43,756 nucleotides of DNA from an uncultured Lachnospiraceae bacterium (GTDB lineage: Bacteria; Bacillota; Clostridia; Lachnospirales; Lachnospiraceae): NCBI GenBank assembly GCA_947623805.1, contig CANQHZ010000024.1, forward strand, positions 1 to 43,756. Reading direction: 5' to 3'. The position numbers were made by a program, and so were the translations under genes. This document shows positions 43,497 through 43,756 of this stretch, piece by piece. Numbering within the stretch: position 1 is the first letter of the stretch; each line of letters begins with the position of its first letter. Under the pieces are notes generated by a model. That model made no database searches. It saw only the letters and a program-made list of their open reading frames with translations, and was not told the DNA's origin.

Positions 43497-43516
43497 TCAA
43501 AAAGTGTACTTTTTGA
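43497..43516. repeat. Near-palindrome, candidate recombinase site 1
   Basis: TCAAAAAGTGTACTTTTTGA: perfect 9-bp arms around the central dinucleotide GT. Flanked by TA on the left and CAT on the right, as at site 2 (43643-43662). It lies between the promoter at 43561-43589 and the membrane-protein gene. Confidence 0.6.
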
Positions 43517-43560
43517 CATTATTCGATTCCTTGAAACAGGAGCTTAATGTTCCCCAAGAA

Positions 43561-43589
43561 ATTCTAAAAATATCCGTCAAAAGTTGCAA
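43561..43589 (-). promoter_or_regulatory. Promoter driving the NRPS-lipase run
   Basis: Minus-strand TTGCAA (43584-43589) and TAGAAT (43561-43566, 5 of 6) with a 17-bp spacer. Transcription would start near 43554 and cross near-palindrome 1 before the gene at 43403. No other promoter this good was found in the 265-bp gap 43404-43668. Confidence 0.55.
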
Positions 43590-43642
43590 AAAATGTTGAT
43601 TTTTACCCCTTATTGTGATAAATTAGCATATGTAATAAACTA

Positions 43643-43662
43643 TCAAAAAGTACACCTTTTGA
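43643..43662. repeat. Near-palindrome, candidate recombinase site 2
   Basis: TCAAAAAGTACACCTTTTGA: arms match in 8 of 9 positions around the central dinucleotide AC. Read in reverse complement, site 1 agrees with it at 19 of 20 positions; read directly, at 17 of 20 but with matching flanks. It ends 6 bp before the recombinase stop codon; centre-to-centre distance to site 1 is 146 bp. Confidence 0.6.
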
Positions 43663-43668
43663 CATCTC

Positions 43669-43756
43669 TCATTCTTTGCGTGTCAGCCTGTATTCCCTCA
43701 ATCTGCGGTAAAATGTTGATTCACTCATACCACATTGTTCTAAAGCTTTTTCAAAT
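43669..43756 (-). CDS. Serine recombinase/resolvase, C-terminal end (partial)
   Basis: The window edge cuts this gene; only the last 29 codons are present, ending at a TGA (43669-43671). The peptide FEKALEQCGMSESTFYRRLR followed by EYRLTRKE is the helix-turn-helix tail of resolvase/invertase-type serine recombinases, where the final helix (S-x-x-T-F-Y-R-R-L) reads the recombination site. Too short for the open-frame length cut-off. It sits directly beside two near-palindromes that could be its sites. Confidence 0.6.
   Translation of the reverse strand, partial: FEKALEQCGMSESTFYRRLREYRLTRKE

Noticed and set aside
43497-43516. Reading the palindrome as an intrinsic terminator
   Set aside because: A 2-nt loop cannot form in RNA, and there is no separate U-run; a protein-binding DNA site is more likely.

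Overview
The window looks like chromosome from an anaerobic, low-to-moderate GC Gram-positive Clostridia bacterium, most likely Lachnospiraceae. The grounds are a six-gene Rnf complex in the clostridial order rnfCDGEAB, an ATP-type PEP carboxykinase, a SleB-like cell-wall hydrolase, GGAGG-type ribosome binding sites, and a gut-type NRPS with a terminal reductase. Nearly every gene lies on the minus strand, so transcription runs right to left. The one clear plus-strand gene is an AP2-like protein at 14518-15300.

Left half (about 0.2-22 kb) is housekeeping and cell-envelope DNA. It holds a small unknown ORF, a response regulator and large sensor kinase pair (3399-4115, 601-3219) with a visible promoter and possible operators, pckA, a 166-bp near-palindromic element, an M24 aminopeptidase P, a thrC-membrane protein-deoC operon, two wall-hydrolase genes (SleB-like and an anchored amidase with a Glu/Thr-rich stalk), a PD-(D/E)XK (Rpn-like) protein with a small companion ORF, the AP2-like protein, a membrane-anchored GH25 protein with altered catalytic positions, and the complete Rnf operon (16722-21911).

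Right half (about 22 kb to the end) looks like an accessory island. It begins with the 3' remnant of a tyrosine integrase (22072-22197). It ends, at the window edge, with the 3' end of a serine recombinase/resolvase (43669-43756). By eye it is more A+T-rich than the Rnf region. Next to the integrase scar are a 65-aa peptide, a doubtful 74-aa ORF crossed by a terminator, and a secreted transglutaminase-like protein.

Then comes a run of nine minus-strand genes with short gaps (43403 down to 23811). They encode a seven-TM-like membrane protein, a FadD-like acyl-activating enzyme, a C-A-T-C-A-T-R nonribosomal peptide synthetase, a free acyl carrier protein, a DltA-like adenylation enzyme, a secreted lipase with YD and leucine-rich repeats, a zinc-ribbon/DUF6273 membrane protein, and two more secreted lipases. 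One of these last two carries an RsiV-like C-terminal domain.

The best reading of the right half is a biosynthetic island for an N-acylated dipeptide aldehyde (or the cyclic imine/pyrazinone it turns into), co-oriented with a paralogous family of secreted class 3 lipases. Upstream of the run, two 20-bp near-palindromes about 146 bp apart flank a good minus-strand promoter beside the recombinase gene. This may be a recombination-controlled switch for the whole run. That last point is inference from sequence layout alone.
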